A stretch of 64,000 nucleotides of DNA from Setomelanomma holmii (Eukaryota; Ascomycota; Dothideomycetes; Pleosporales; Phaeosphaeriaceae). A model generated the notes under the pieces. The model searched no databases. It saw only the letters and a list, made by a program, of their open reading frames with translations, and was not told the origin of the DNA. Each line of letters starts with the position of its first letter. The stretch's first letter is position 1. This document shows positions 34,107-45,493 of this stretch, one piece after another. Position numbers and translations under genes: made by a program. Location: the NCBI GenBank assembly GCA_010015745.1, contig ML978170.1:310001-374000 (forward strand), written 5' to 3'.

Positions 34107-35890
34107 ATGAGGATTAGGAAGATTTTATCATTTGCACTTGGTCTGCCTTCATTGAGCACTGCTGCCCCGGCCTACAACAGCAGACACTATGGGAACAGCA
34201 CGTGTCGACAAACCAAAGTTGCGATAATGTCAGTATGTGTGGACACGTGATGGTTCTGTACTGATTGTATGTGCTTAGAGGAGGCGGTATTGCGGGCGTC
34301 ACGGCAGCTGTAAGCTACCTCCACCTATGTTAGCACGTTGCAGAAGCAACGAGTTACCGGCTTGAGCATTGGTCTCTCTTCAAGTCTTCATCGAGTAATC
34401 ATGCATGATGGCTTGTACTGACAAGCACGCAGCAAGCGCTCGCAAATCAATCGGTTACAAATTTCCTAATCCTGGAATATAACGATGATATTGGCGGACG
34501 GGTGCACAACACCAAACTTGGTTCTGACGAGAATGGCAAGCCGTACACTGTCGAGCTCGGAGCGAATTGGATACAAGGTCTCGGCGTCGAAGATGGGCCA
34601 GAAAATCCTGTCTGGACCTTCTCGAAACAGGTCAACTTGACAAGCCCGTATTCCGACTTTAGCTCTATCCTCACTTATGATTCGACTGGGTACAACAACT
34701 ACAGCGACATCATCGACGAGTTCGAGGAGTACTGGGCTATCTTCGAGCAAGATGCTGGTACTATTCTGTCCGAAAATCTGCAGGACAGAAGCTTCCGCGC
34801 AGGACTTTGGCAGAGCGGATGGCGTCCTAAGCAAGATGCGCAAAAGAAAGCAGTAGAATGGTGGATGTGGGACTGGGAAACTTCACAGACACCAGAAGAG
34901 TCCAGCTTCGTGTTTGGTATTACTGGCTACAATTTGACGTACTACCGTTTCTCCGAGGACAACGATTTCTCTGTCGACCAGCGCGGCTTCAATGCCTGGC
35001 TGAAAGGTCAGGCCGCTCAGTTTCTCAAAGCGAACGACACGCGAGTACTCTTCAATACCGTCGTTACTGGAATTCAGTATTCGGACACTGGCGTCACCAT
35101 CACCAATGAAGATGGCTCGTGTGTCGAAGCCGATTATGCAATCAATACTGTATCACTCGGCGTCCTTCAGAACGATGTCATCCAATTCACACCCGAGCTA
35201 CCAGACTGGAAGCAGGATGGTATCGCAACGTTTACCATGGGCACTTACACAAAGATCTTCTACCAATTCAACGAGACCTTCTGGCCTGAGGATTCACAGT
35301 TCTTCTTGTACGCGCACCCTACAACGCGCGGCTATTATCCTGTTTGGCAATCTCTATCGACTCCAGGCTTCCTTGAGGGGTCTAACATCATCTTCGCAAC
35401 AGTCGTCGACGAGCAGAGCTACCGCGTCGAAGCGCAGGATGATGAGATCACCAAAGCGGAAGGATTGGAGGTGTTGCGACAAATGTTCCCAGACGTTGAT
35501 ATCCCAGAGCCCATTGCATTCAAGTATCCTCGTTGGACTCAAACACCATGGGCATATGGATCCTACAGCAATTGGCCAACAGGCACAACACTAGAAATGC
35601 ACCAGAATCTTCGCGCAAATGTCGGTCGCCTGTACTTTGCGGGTGAAGCGACGAGTGCAGAATACTTTGGGTTCATGCATGGTGCATGGTTTGAAGGAAG
35701 GGAAGCAGGAGAGAAAATTGCCGGGATGATTACCGCGGAATGTAGGAATCCGGAGAGCGGATGCGATGGATACCTGTCTTATGAGGTATTGCACGGGACT
35801 ACCGAGTTTTCAGAGTACAATGCGGACAATGGGATGGGTGACAGTCCGTTCTTCGTCGCCGGCGGTGTGAAGCCTGAGGGCCAAGCTTGA
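34107..35890 (+). CDS. Secreted flavin amine oxidase, polyamine oxidase-like
   Basis: Exons join(34107..34228,34279..34309,34433..35890) encode 536 aa. The signal peptide (MRIRKILSFALGLPSLSTAAP) directs secretion. The 31-bp micro-exon encodes the heart of the FAD site: splicing gives VAIIGGGIAGVTAAQAL, the Rossmann GxGxxG motif, followed by the acidic ILEYNDDIGGR. Further family signatures are VELGANWIQG, RLYFAGEATSAEYFGFMHGAWFEG and a C-terminal extension. Many N-glycosylation sequons (e.g. NLTS, NYSD, NETF) agree with an extracellular or vacuolar protein. Polyamine oxidases oxidise spermine or spermidine and release hydrogen peroxide. Substrate choice cannot be read from the sequence. The long third intron (123 bp) was accepted because both ends keep the frame. 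Confidence 0.87.
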
Positions 35891-37383
35891 GATATATCAT
35901 GCGCAAGAACATTCAGGACACAGGTGCGAAGAACCTCGTCCCCCGTGAGGCATTCCCGAAAGTTCCCGCACGGAAACAGCATAAGCATACATGGATCTAT
36001 CCACAAAATTATTCATCGGTTCGAACAGCACTTGGCATTTCAGTTACTTGCAAACCCTCTGGTCGGCACATATTGCCCCACCTCGCCGAACACATCCTCC
36101 ATGCATCACCATGAACGGCGAGTCTCTGCCCGCACTCTACTCCACACCACAAGCAAGCACTCGCGTGACACCGACCCAGCGTTTCCACTGCTGCATCCCT
36201 GAGAGAAACGTGCCATGACGTATCGCGACCCTTTCACCTGGGACCCAGCGGAGCATGTTCTATATGAAATCCAATAAACAACCTGCCCATTCGGACTCGC
36301 CTAATCCCCATGAAGAAGAGCGGGATACGAGGCTGATGAACAGGGTGCTGATGCTGATGCGTAGAGCGGCTTAATGACCGCTAATTAACAGACATTTTCT
36401 ACATCCCCGAACAGGATGTTGATACTCGGTGTCCGAAACACCAATGTTCGACTGCGAACTGCCATGCAAGTGGTCTGCTCGCATATCTTCCAGAAGGCGA
36501 CTAGAAGAAAGGCGCGTTGGCGTTTCAGAGGCCATGCAGATGCAGGTAAGATGGTGTGCTTGCATAGTTTCCATCCACGCGGACTTTGAGGGTGTGCTTG
36601 TAGCGTGACGGACATGGTATGTTTTGCGTGATGAACTCGAGTATTGCACACACAGAGCCAGTGCACCTTATGATTGGCCAAATTAGACCTAAAGTTTGTC
36701 AGGATGGCTCAGCGTAGTATTATACTAGATAGTATAGTGGAGCACACTTGATCACCATGGCGAACGTTGTGCAGGAAGCGATGATGCACGTCTTCTCATC
36801 CCGCGACCCGCGGTCTTCCAGCCGCCTTCTAGAAGGTAGATGCAGTCAGCAGGCTCGGACAGCATGCAGTAAGCGTCGCATGGGATGCTGCCTGGATATA
36901 TATGACAGGTCAACTCCGTATGCATAGTCTTGTTATCCTAGTCCATGCATAATCGTATGCTACCAATGAGATCTTCAGGACGCCTGATGGACGAGCCCTA
37001 CCGGTGAGACAACCGCTTTACCGTGGAAACAAGTATTTGGGCTGCGCGTGATGTATTTAGGTTTGTTTCGAACCGATGTCATCCATGGACACTGCGTGTT
37101 GAAGCAAGACACGGCTAACGTCGTAACATGTTGCGTGCATGGGTGTTGGCGAACATGTGGACCCTAGTATAAAGCGTGAGCAACGACTTTTCGCAACACA
37201 CGAGGATTGGACGTTAGGATTTCTCATGTACCTCAAGCTGATTCGCAGGACGAGCGGAGGTGCATGGTACTTCTGTAGCATGATCACAAACAAATCATGT
37301 AGTAGGCCAGATTTGTTAATACCATACATAATCCTAAATTATCAACAATCGCTAATGTCGAATCAAACAAGCACGGCGCAGAA
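35891..37383. other. Intergenic 1.5 kb, no supported gene
   Basis: Short frames only. Parts near 36710-37060 are AT-rich. No terminal repeats or domain remnants were seen. Confidence 0.4.
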
Positions 37384-38561
37384 TCATTTGGCTGACCCAT
37401 CATGTGACTTTGCATCTTCATCCACATCATCGTCCCATTCGTCCCTTCTGACACCACTGTCGTGGGTCGTGGTAGCTGTGCTTGCGGCGGCTGGCGGCGG
37501 CGCGTCATCGTCACTCTCGTCTTCAAAGGCTGCTGGGTCGGCCAAAGGTTGGCCCTCGGGATCCGCGTTCGCGCTAGCTGGGACCTTCCTCCTTGGTACC
37601 CCTTCCACACCCTCGTCAGCGGACACCGAAATGCCACGGCGGCCCCACTTGTTCGTTGCGCCCGCGTCCGGAGCACGAGGCGCGGCCTCCTCGTCGTAGT
37701 CGAAGTCCAGGCTCTTGCGGCCGGCCAAGCGTCCTACAAGCCATCCACGTCCCATGTCTTCCGAATCGACGACGCCGCCTCTTCGAAGCTTCACGCGCTG
37801 ACGTGTCCAGTACACCCACGCGAAGTCGATCATGAGCGCAGTTTGAACAGAACCCCAGACCCAGCTCGTAGGATCGGCATAGCCAGACTCGTTGGCTCCG
37901 CGCACGATCCAATTCAGGACATACATAAAGCGATAGGTGCCAAGCGTAACCAAATAGAACGAATCGATAACCGTCGGCACGGTGGTCTGGCGCAGGAGCA
38001 GGAGTTGCGGGATGACGCAGACTGATTCAAGAATCTCGGAGAAGACCCATAGCAACTACAGCCACAGTCAGTATGGAAGAAGATATGTCCCAAAGGGGAA
38101 TACGTGCCCGCAGAAAGGTATTGTAGCCAATGACCCACTTCTTGAAGATCAGGTACCAGAACGGTGCAACTACAATGGCTCCGGCGAGACAGTAGAGGCC
38201 AAACTTCCAGGCCTTCTCCCGCTCACGTGTGCGAGCATAGACGCTGGTCATGAGGAAGATGATGTAAAGGGATGACAGGGTGTAGAAGATCTTCAGAGTG
38301 AAGTTCCATGTGTGCCAGCCGTCAGCCGTTGCCGAGGAGGTGAAGATGTCGAGATAGCGCGTGCAGAAGACGAGAGCGTAGAGAGCCTGCGTGATGAGAG
38401 AAACACCTGGCATACGCGTCAGCCACACTGAAGGAGAAGCACTGCAACGGGCGAAGGGACTCACCCTCGGCGCTGCTGTTCGAATGTATTGCCCATATCA
38501 GGATGAGCTTCGACGACGTGTGCGAGACGTCGCCCAGGATGTGGAATACATTAAACTTCAT
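37384..38561 (-). CDS. KDEL-receptor family protein (Erd2-like) with acidic C-terminal tail
   Basis: Exons complement(join(37384..38055,38108..38406,38465..38561)) encode about 355 aa. The start MKFNVFHILGDVSHTSSKLILIWAI and the core (ALVFCTRYLDIF, IFYTLSSLYIIF, ESVCVIPQLLLL, TVIDSFYLVTLGTYR) are those of the ER-lumen protein-retaining receptor, with seven membrane helices. This receptor binds HDEL/KDEL-type signals in the Golgi and returns ER residents by COPI vesicles. Unlike the usual 210-220 aa protein, it carries about 130 extra residues after the last helix: charged, Asp/Glu/Pro/Ala-rich and ending in an acidic cluster. The second intron must start at GC (38106-38107) to keep frame; the only nearby GT donor gives the wrong phase. 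A one-base indel is the alternative. It may be a paralogue of, rather than, the canonical receptor. Confidence 0.8.
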
Positions 38562-40839
38562 GGCGGGCTGCTACACAGAACCGCAAGGCGACACAGCGCG
38601 TAGCCAGTCGCCTGGAACCGGAGTTTCAGTCACGAAACCCGCTTTCGGGAAGGACCGCAGCTACGGGCGGAAGGGGCTACCGAGAGATCGGAGAGGAAGG
38701 TACGATGCAGATGCGGGCTGCAGAAGGGTGGGTGGTAGGATTGGTGAGGGCTGGAGTTGTTGGTGGTGATGTGGTGATGCCTTGAGGTACGCGGCACCTC
38801 CGCAAAGCTCCAGCTATCGGGTTCGCGCTTGGCAGAGACCCTGAACCGTTGCGTAGGCTGCGCTAGCCGTTTACGGCGCCAGGCATGAGCTCAACTCTCG
38901 ATTCTTGACCATGTTTCCTTCTCACTCTCACAAGTCTTGTGACAACCCGTCAAAGCCTTCCGTCTTGTACATCAAAACATCATCCCTTCAAGACCGCTCT
39001 TTCGTCGCTTTGGCTCGTGTTGTGGCCTTCACCCTGCCTTGCCCGCTCATTGCATTCAGAAAGGAACCTCGAAAGATGTAGCTCCTATCTCACATTTCGA
39101 GCAAAAGACATCTTCATAGTGCACGCGGTACGGCAGGTTAATGGAATGAATGCAACATAATGGCTTGTCCACGAAAGCACCTTCCAGACTTGATACACTA
39201 CCTCTGTAAGGCGCCCCATACCAGCCAATGAACTAGCTCAGTAGGATTTGGAGAAATGCTCATGACTTAGCATGCACAGATACACAGCAGCGAATGAGTG
39301 CATGATAAGAGTCTCTTTGACGCAGCCGGTGCGCTGTGCAAGAGCAAAACGCAACAAGGAAGCTCGTACTGAGGGCGCCGTACTTGTCAACCCTGCAGCT
39401 ACCCACATCGTTCAAAGTGGCTAGCTATCTAGGTTGTAGGCATCTGTGCAGACTACGGGAAAGTCATTTCGCCAAAACTTTCCAGCGGGAAGCAGGTACC
39501 CGCACAGCGGACTGGGCCTTCCAGACGCTCGGATTGGCGCCGCCTTACCTACATTCGGCTTCAAAAGGGAGATGAATTGTCGATCATTCTTGTCCATCGG
39601 ACTCAGAAGGGCAGTCAAGGTCCAAGAACCACATGGCACGAGGTGTCGCCGATCGCAGGAAGAGGCTGGCCACGCGACGGCGCGATTTAGTCGTCGAGAC
39701 CATACACACTAAACGAGCATCGTAGCAGTCGGTGAAGGTGGACTCTGATAGTCCTCGGAGACGAGCAGAGAAGAGTGATGGTGTCCTGCACAACGACGGA
39801 TGCAGCTGCCGCAATGTCTCACGGATGTGAGGATTTCAATTTGCCCCGCATGTGGGACTGCGAGCGATGAGACTGAACGAGCTCGTCACTCGACTGACAT
39901 GAAGGGAGGACGTGACGTGGAGTGGAGGGCGCCCCTTGTGGTTAATTAGCCGTCTTTTTGATAACTTTTGGCCCCGACCAAGCCATTAGTGACCAATTAC
40001 GATTGCCTCTTTTATGCAATTAAGCGCCTTTGCTGCTCACGTCTGACTTCGCCATGCAGCTAGATTGCTGCACTCGTGCGGCGCAATTCGCATTAATCAC
40101 CGAATAGGAAGACACGGGCTGCCAAATCTCTCGTGCTACGCGAAGGATGGCAATCCTGGACGCGGGATCCATTGGCGTCGCCAGCACAGACATGTTCATC
40201 GATATCACGCTGCAGACGCAGAGAGATTATCCTGCTGGGAGACTCCGACTGCGAAGCTCGTGGGCCTCGAGGACGTCTTGGGTGCGCGCAATTCACGCTG
40301 CAAGCTGTCGCTCGACGGTGTAGTGCGATCAAGCCCGGGGTTGTACCATCATCACCACTCGCGCAGGCCCGGAGGCGGGCAAGGCTTCAACGGCGTCCGG
40401 CCGCGATCGTCACCGTTGTTGCAGGCAGCACAGTCCCGGGAGACAGTCCCTGGTCAACAAATGGGTCGAGGCGCAGGCGTTTGACAGGCTACGTTGACCA
40501 GCCATATCGCGGCTCTAGCGCAACGACATGCTCGCCGAGACTTCTAGAGAGGGTGAAGGATGGGCGCTAAGGTGCAGTAGGCCTGACTGTCAGTGCGCAG
40601 TTGAAGCCTTCCTAACTTCCCGCAAGCTGGGCGCATCAGACAGTCGAGGCACTAGACTGTGCTGTCCATCGATCATCTTGATAAATTCGACTGCGCCTTT
40701 TGCGCGGCCCAGACGAGTGGAAGCTTAACCTCTACCGTCACCAAGCACCGACATTCCTTTGAGCGCCCGCTTTGTGTCCATAGCTGCTAGAGGCACAGTA
40801 CTTCAAGCTCGGCCTCCCCATCCGGCACACCAAGCTATC
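38562..40839. other. Intergenic 2.3 kb, no supported gene
   Basis: Several overlapping frames of 70-145 codons (e.g. 40065-40570) but no domain, signal peptide or consistent intron pattern. The GC-rich part at 40130-40480 is open on both strands by composition. Confidence 0.35.
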
Positions 40840-42234
40840 ATGTCTCTCGCACTTGATGGCGCTGACCCCCCATCCCATCTTCTCCAAAGTAAAACACTCT
40901 CTTGGCCGTGCCCTTACAATCCTCACGACTACCCCGCGCATGCGTCATCACCCACTCCAATGTCTCCCCAGTCGCTTCAGTCCTACATGTCCAGTGTACC
41001 AGAAAGTCCTCTACCACAGCAGGACGTCAACAGCTTACCATCTACTGGCTGGTACAGGCCATCGGTTTCAGCCCCAGACGGCCAGAACGAGGTACGTACC
41101 GCCCGCACTCGCTAAGTACCCTAACTCACATGGCCACAATTTAGAGTGGCTACGCCACATATGGCGAATATGTGCCTCCGCATACGTCGTCAATCACGCT
41201 TTCACCGCCCACTTCTAACTATCCGTTCGCCGGGAAAGCACCTGTGTCACTCTCCAAGGTCGAAACGACGGCAGCTGCCATGACTCCCAACTCTGTCAAC
41301 GCCCGGGATACTACACAGGCAAAGTTGACAAGTCCATCAGAGGAAGCTCAAAACAACTCTGCGCGTGCCCTGGACCAATCTTCGGCGCAGTGGAGGCCGA
41401 ATTCCCACCTTATGGACCGACCCCATAGCAGCTCAAGCACCTTGCACTCCGGCCCTATCGATAATTCATGGAACATGAATCCTCTCGGCATTCAGAGTAC
41501 CAATCTGCAACACGATCACTACTACTCTACTTTCCAAGATTTGAGCCGCAGCCCTCGCCTGAGCGAGCCACTGTTGGAACTTCCATCGACCCATTTGACT
41601 TCGCCACAGCCACTACGCCTGTACACGCCCATTGCACCCCAGCCTCTTGAAGCCCCTAGATCAAGTGTAACTAAGCGCGGTCGGCAAGAGGACGAAGACA
41701 GAGGCGAAGAGATAAAACGACGAAAGCGATCGGAATCCCATGCCTCTGCGCCATTTGAGCTCAGCGAAGAGGACAAGCTACTTCTACAGCTCAAGGAAGA
41801 GGAGTCTATGCCGTGGAAAGACATTGCCGCTAAGTTCCAATCAGACCTGGGCAAGGCATACCAAATTCCAGCGCTACAAATGCGACTCAAACGTCTTCGA
41901 GAACGAATGCGCGTGTGGACGGAATCTGACGTGAGAGCGCTACGCATGGCACATGAGTACTGGGCCCAGAACAAGTTCGACATCATCTCTCAGAAGGTAC
42001 ATCACTCAAAGCTAGTATTACTATAGTGTAAAACACTGACTTGTCTAGATGCTCGAGTTCGGCGCTCAGGAGAAATGGACGGCCCGCCAGTGCGCTCGCA
42101 AATGGGTGGAGATCGACCCTGCGCCAGCACCATACCCGCACTTCGAGCCACACCTTCAGCACAGCTTCGCGCCTTATACCATGAGTCCAATAGAGGCTCC
42201 AAACCCCTTTCTGCCTTACATGAATGTCCAATGA
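40840..42234 (+). CDS. Myb/SANT-like DNA-binding protein
   Basis: Exons join(40840..41091,41145..41996,42049..42234) encode 429 aa. The first 270 residues are disordered and rich in Ser, Pro and Gln. A bipartite basic segment (KRGRQEDED...IKRRKRSES) looks like a nuclear localisation signal. It is followed by two Myb/SANT-like helical units: EEDKLLLQLKEEESMPWKDIAAKF with spaced Trp, then VWTESDVRALRMAHEYWAQNKFDIISQKM ending ...WTARQCARKWVEID, with Trp in the positions used by Myb repeats. Introns of 53 and 52 bp have GTACGT and GTACAT donors and TAG acceptors. Likely a sequence-specific transcription factor in the nucleus; its targets are unknown. Such proteins are common in filamentous ascomycetes. 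Confidence 0.8.
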
Positions 42235-44029
42235 AGGACTTTCTTTGGGTCTCCATCCTTCACTTCGTCTTCATACTTTCCTCAGTCATCGAGCACATAT
42301 TCGCTCCTGGAGTATTGGTGTACTGCGCGGCTGCATTGAGGCATTGGATGCATATACCCCCGTGCTTGCTTCATCAGATACCCAAACGTTGTATATATTA
42401 CTTCTATCCTGTCACACGACCAAGGAGAGCACTTTTAGGTTGGTGGGTACGCATTGTCTCACCGCTGCAATGACGCTCGAAATGATTGAAAACATCACTT
42501 CAACACGTTCTTCCAGTTCCCTGTACACCGAGTCTGCCTCACCGGTCTCGCTGGACTTTTCTGCAAGCGCCGAAAGCTGTGCCGCAACGTGCCAAAGACC
42601 AACGCCGCAATCAAACAATCAAAAGCCCAATAGTCTCTACATTGCTGCGCATATGTCGCTAGCCAGTTACGAGTCATTCTAACCATGTAACGAGAGACTA
42701 TTCACATCACTCGCGCGCTTCGAAGCCCGTGCCTCTCCTTTGCTTGTCCGCGGTGCGACGCATGTGAGAGCTCGAGATCCTTTACCTTCAAAGGTGATTT
42801 TGAGAATCCATCGCTGCATCCCAGCGCAAATCATGCATTGGTGACATCGCGACGGCTTGAGGCGGGCTCCTGGAACACGAACACTTCCGAGGTCAGATCT
42901 CAGCTTTGCGATCGAGAAATCTGCAATGAGTACAAGGCACATCTTTGCGCAACTTTTGAAGCGCCCTTGATGAATAATGTTCGCATCGAGTGCACAACCA
43001 TTGTGATTAGTTGTGTAGCGACAACGCTGTTGCGACTGTCTCCGCATCCTGAATATCCACGATATGAGTTGAAGTATCCTCACAACTTCACATGCTAGCG
43101 CGCAACATGGCAGAAGGGTTTTGCTCAAGTCAAGATGGTGGGGTTGAAGGCTTCCCTCGAAACTTAGCCATACTGTAAGCGCTGCAAGGGCAGAACTCCT
43201 CTGCCTTAGCATCCGCAAAGCTTGACTTGCTTCGCCCGAAGACCCTCTTGCAACAATGCTGTAGTTGTGGGTGGGTAGTACATCTGCAAGCCTTTCTTTC
43301 GTGCTCGCCACTTGCAAGGGACTGGGCTGATGATTCTGTACATTCGCGCAATTCCATTGTGCAAGCGATGTACAGCCGTCCTGCTTAAGCAGCGAACGAT
43401 GCATGATAGCAAGGCTTAGACACCACACCTGCAGGGTGAAAGTAAAAGCCTGTAGACAGACTGCGCAGTAGTGTTGGTGACAATGAACTCCATTGTCATA
43501 GGTCGAGGAGCGAAGACAAATGCTGCTGTTATCAACATTACGTGGGCACTATATGTCTCACTGTAGAGCATGTTTCTGATTCTCTTGTTTCGAGTATACA
43601 GCACTCGAGCAAGTTGATGTGTTCGCTCGACATGACATCTAAGAGCTTCACCTTGCTGGCTATGTTTCACATTGTGATACTGCGCAAGCTGTTTGCTTGC
43701 ATTAGCTAATGACACAAGTGTAGCAGAGAGACAAGGTGTTGAGATGTCTCAGACTCAGCGTGGAGTGCGTCCCGTGCTGCCATGTAGAAGGTCAGTGAGG
43801 TAAGCTGACTGCACCACGCCTTCGCTTGGCACCTGCTACACACGCCGCTGCGGGCCGACAGCTTCGCGTGAGAGCGTTCCCACGCGGTTCACTGGGTTGT
43901 GCCTTCCGCGGGTCCTTCAGTCGATCCGTTCGGAAGGAAAGTTATCAAGTTGGATTCAATAATGAGCTACGTGGCGAAAAGAGTTGTGCGTGCGTCGATT
44001 GGCCCAATGCTGATGACCTTTTCGTTAAG
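42235..44029. other. Gene-poor flank of the transposon island
   Basis: 1.8 kb with no supported gene. A 249-codon minus-strand frame (42679-43428) has no recognisable composition or motifs and was not accepted. Confidence 0.4.
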
Positions 44030-44506
44030 CTAACTCGGCTTGAAGAATCTGAACCAATGCCAGCTGATGCTGTCCATCGGCATCCCTAGTGCATCGCAGC
44101 TTTTGGTGGAGCAAACAGGCAGCACACGTGCACGACACTCACTGCGACTGTGCGCAATGAGCGGATGCTCGCGCCGACACGACTTGGCAACGCATGGGAG
44201 AACCACCAGTAGTGGACCGTTCTCGTCCCCGAACTCTCCGTAGCCAATGATAGGTGGACGGGAAGGATTCGCCAAACTGATCCGGCAACGGAGGTCGACA
44301 TGGTAAGATCCTTCGGCTCCTAATCCGGATAGCCGGTACCCATGCCGAGCATGACCAAGGACGAGAGGAAGAACGTATTTTAATGGATTGTGGTTCGTGG
44401 GCGTGACGTATGGGAATTGGAGTGAAAGCTGAAACATGCGAAGATCCAGCTTCTGTGGGAGATGATAAGTGGTTTGAGGGACTCGATGCAGCCATGACAT
44501 GCACAT
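44030..44506 (-). pseudogene. Alpha/beta-hydrolase remnant
   Basis: Within this frame, at about 44180-44235, the string IIGYGEFGDENGPLLVV matches the start of the fungal alpha/beta-hydrolase domain, which normally reads GYxEYG...GPxLLxxHG. The expected HGFPS oxyanion segment is degraded, and no nucleophile elbow (GxSxG) or catalytic His can be found downstream in any frame. The fragment ends at a stop after about 50 more residues. It borders the transposon-rich island and is best read as a decayed piece of a gene. Family assignment rests on one motif. Confidence 0.35.
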
Positions 44507-45394
44507 GCGTCGAGCGACCGGGCCGGGTTGTGCTCGTCTCGTATCGACCCGACCTTAGACGGGGATCTAGTTTCGAAACCCTCGAGGTCTCTACCTAAGC
44601 GACATGAGTCCAATAGTCTATGGTGTGGCCTGAATTCCTCTCAACAATGCCAGTATTGTTGAGCTGTACAGAGAACCTTTAGCCGTCTTCCGATCTTGTA
44701 TGGCACAGTCGAAGAAGTTCGCTAACCTGACCTCCTCAGGATGTCTTATACGGGCGCGCCATGCGTAAGCCTGTAAGTCCTCTTGCTCGCCGATCAGCTC
44801 GTTCCACTGACCAGGTGAGCTTATCGGACAAGGCACTAAAGACAGATCCGATCTTGAGGCAGACCATGCAAAGTGGTGCTTCTTCCATATCCAGATGGAC
44901 GCCGAATTAGGGAACAACATCATGTCGAATCTGGAATGATGAAATTATCAACGACACCGCGGAAGTATGCCTTGCGCTGCAAACACCAGGATTGTTCTCC
45001 TGGCGCCAGACAGTCGGTCAGGCTACGACACGGCCATGCGGCAAAGGGCTAGCTGTGCAGATTGCCTGTACGTTTTGGCTGTATGCCACCTCTATCGCAA
45101 GGTCGGAACGTGTCAGCGCGGGCATCGCAGGGTACGGACAACGTGGGTTTCATTTATCCAGATTGACTTCGGGCGCGTAGCCGGGTGCTGGCGCCCCACA
45201 CGCCTTCCTTTGTCTTCGAGAGATATTCTACGGTGTTTCTAGTGCTTACAGGGCCGTTTCGTCGGGATTTGTGCAGTTGAGACCCACACAAGAGATGCGA
45301 CGGGTGGAAGTGATGCTTGCTCACTTGCTAGACGCATAAGTATGAGAGAGCTGATGACGAAAGTGGACAAAAGGAAGTGTATGCGAACCAGGTA

Positions 45395-45443
45395 CCGTGG
45401 GCGTCGGCGTAACGACCCACTCGGCGTGCCGACCCACCCCAAC
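45395..45443 (+). repeat. Left terminal inverted repeat of pogo-like element
   Basis: 49 bp, identical to the reverse complement of 47488-47536. Confidence 0.95.
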
Positions 45444-45493
45444 ATCATAACACAAAATTAACACCAACTTCAACACGCATTATCTCTACTAAT

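Noticed and set aside
40065..40570. Overlapping 139- and 145-codon plus-strand frames
   Set aside because: GC-rich DNA open in several frames at once, with no motif, signal peptide or splice support.
42679..43428. 249-codon minus-strand frame in gene-poor DNA
   Set aside because: Composition is not protein-like (Cys/Arg/Ser-rich, no hydrophobic periodicity), no domain or splice signal; long only because stops are absent by chance.
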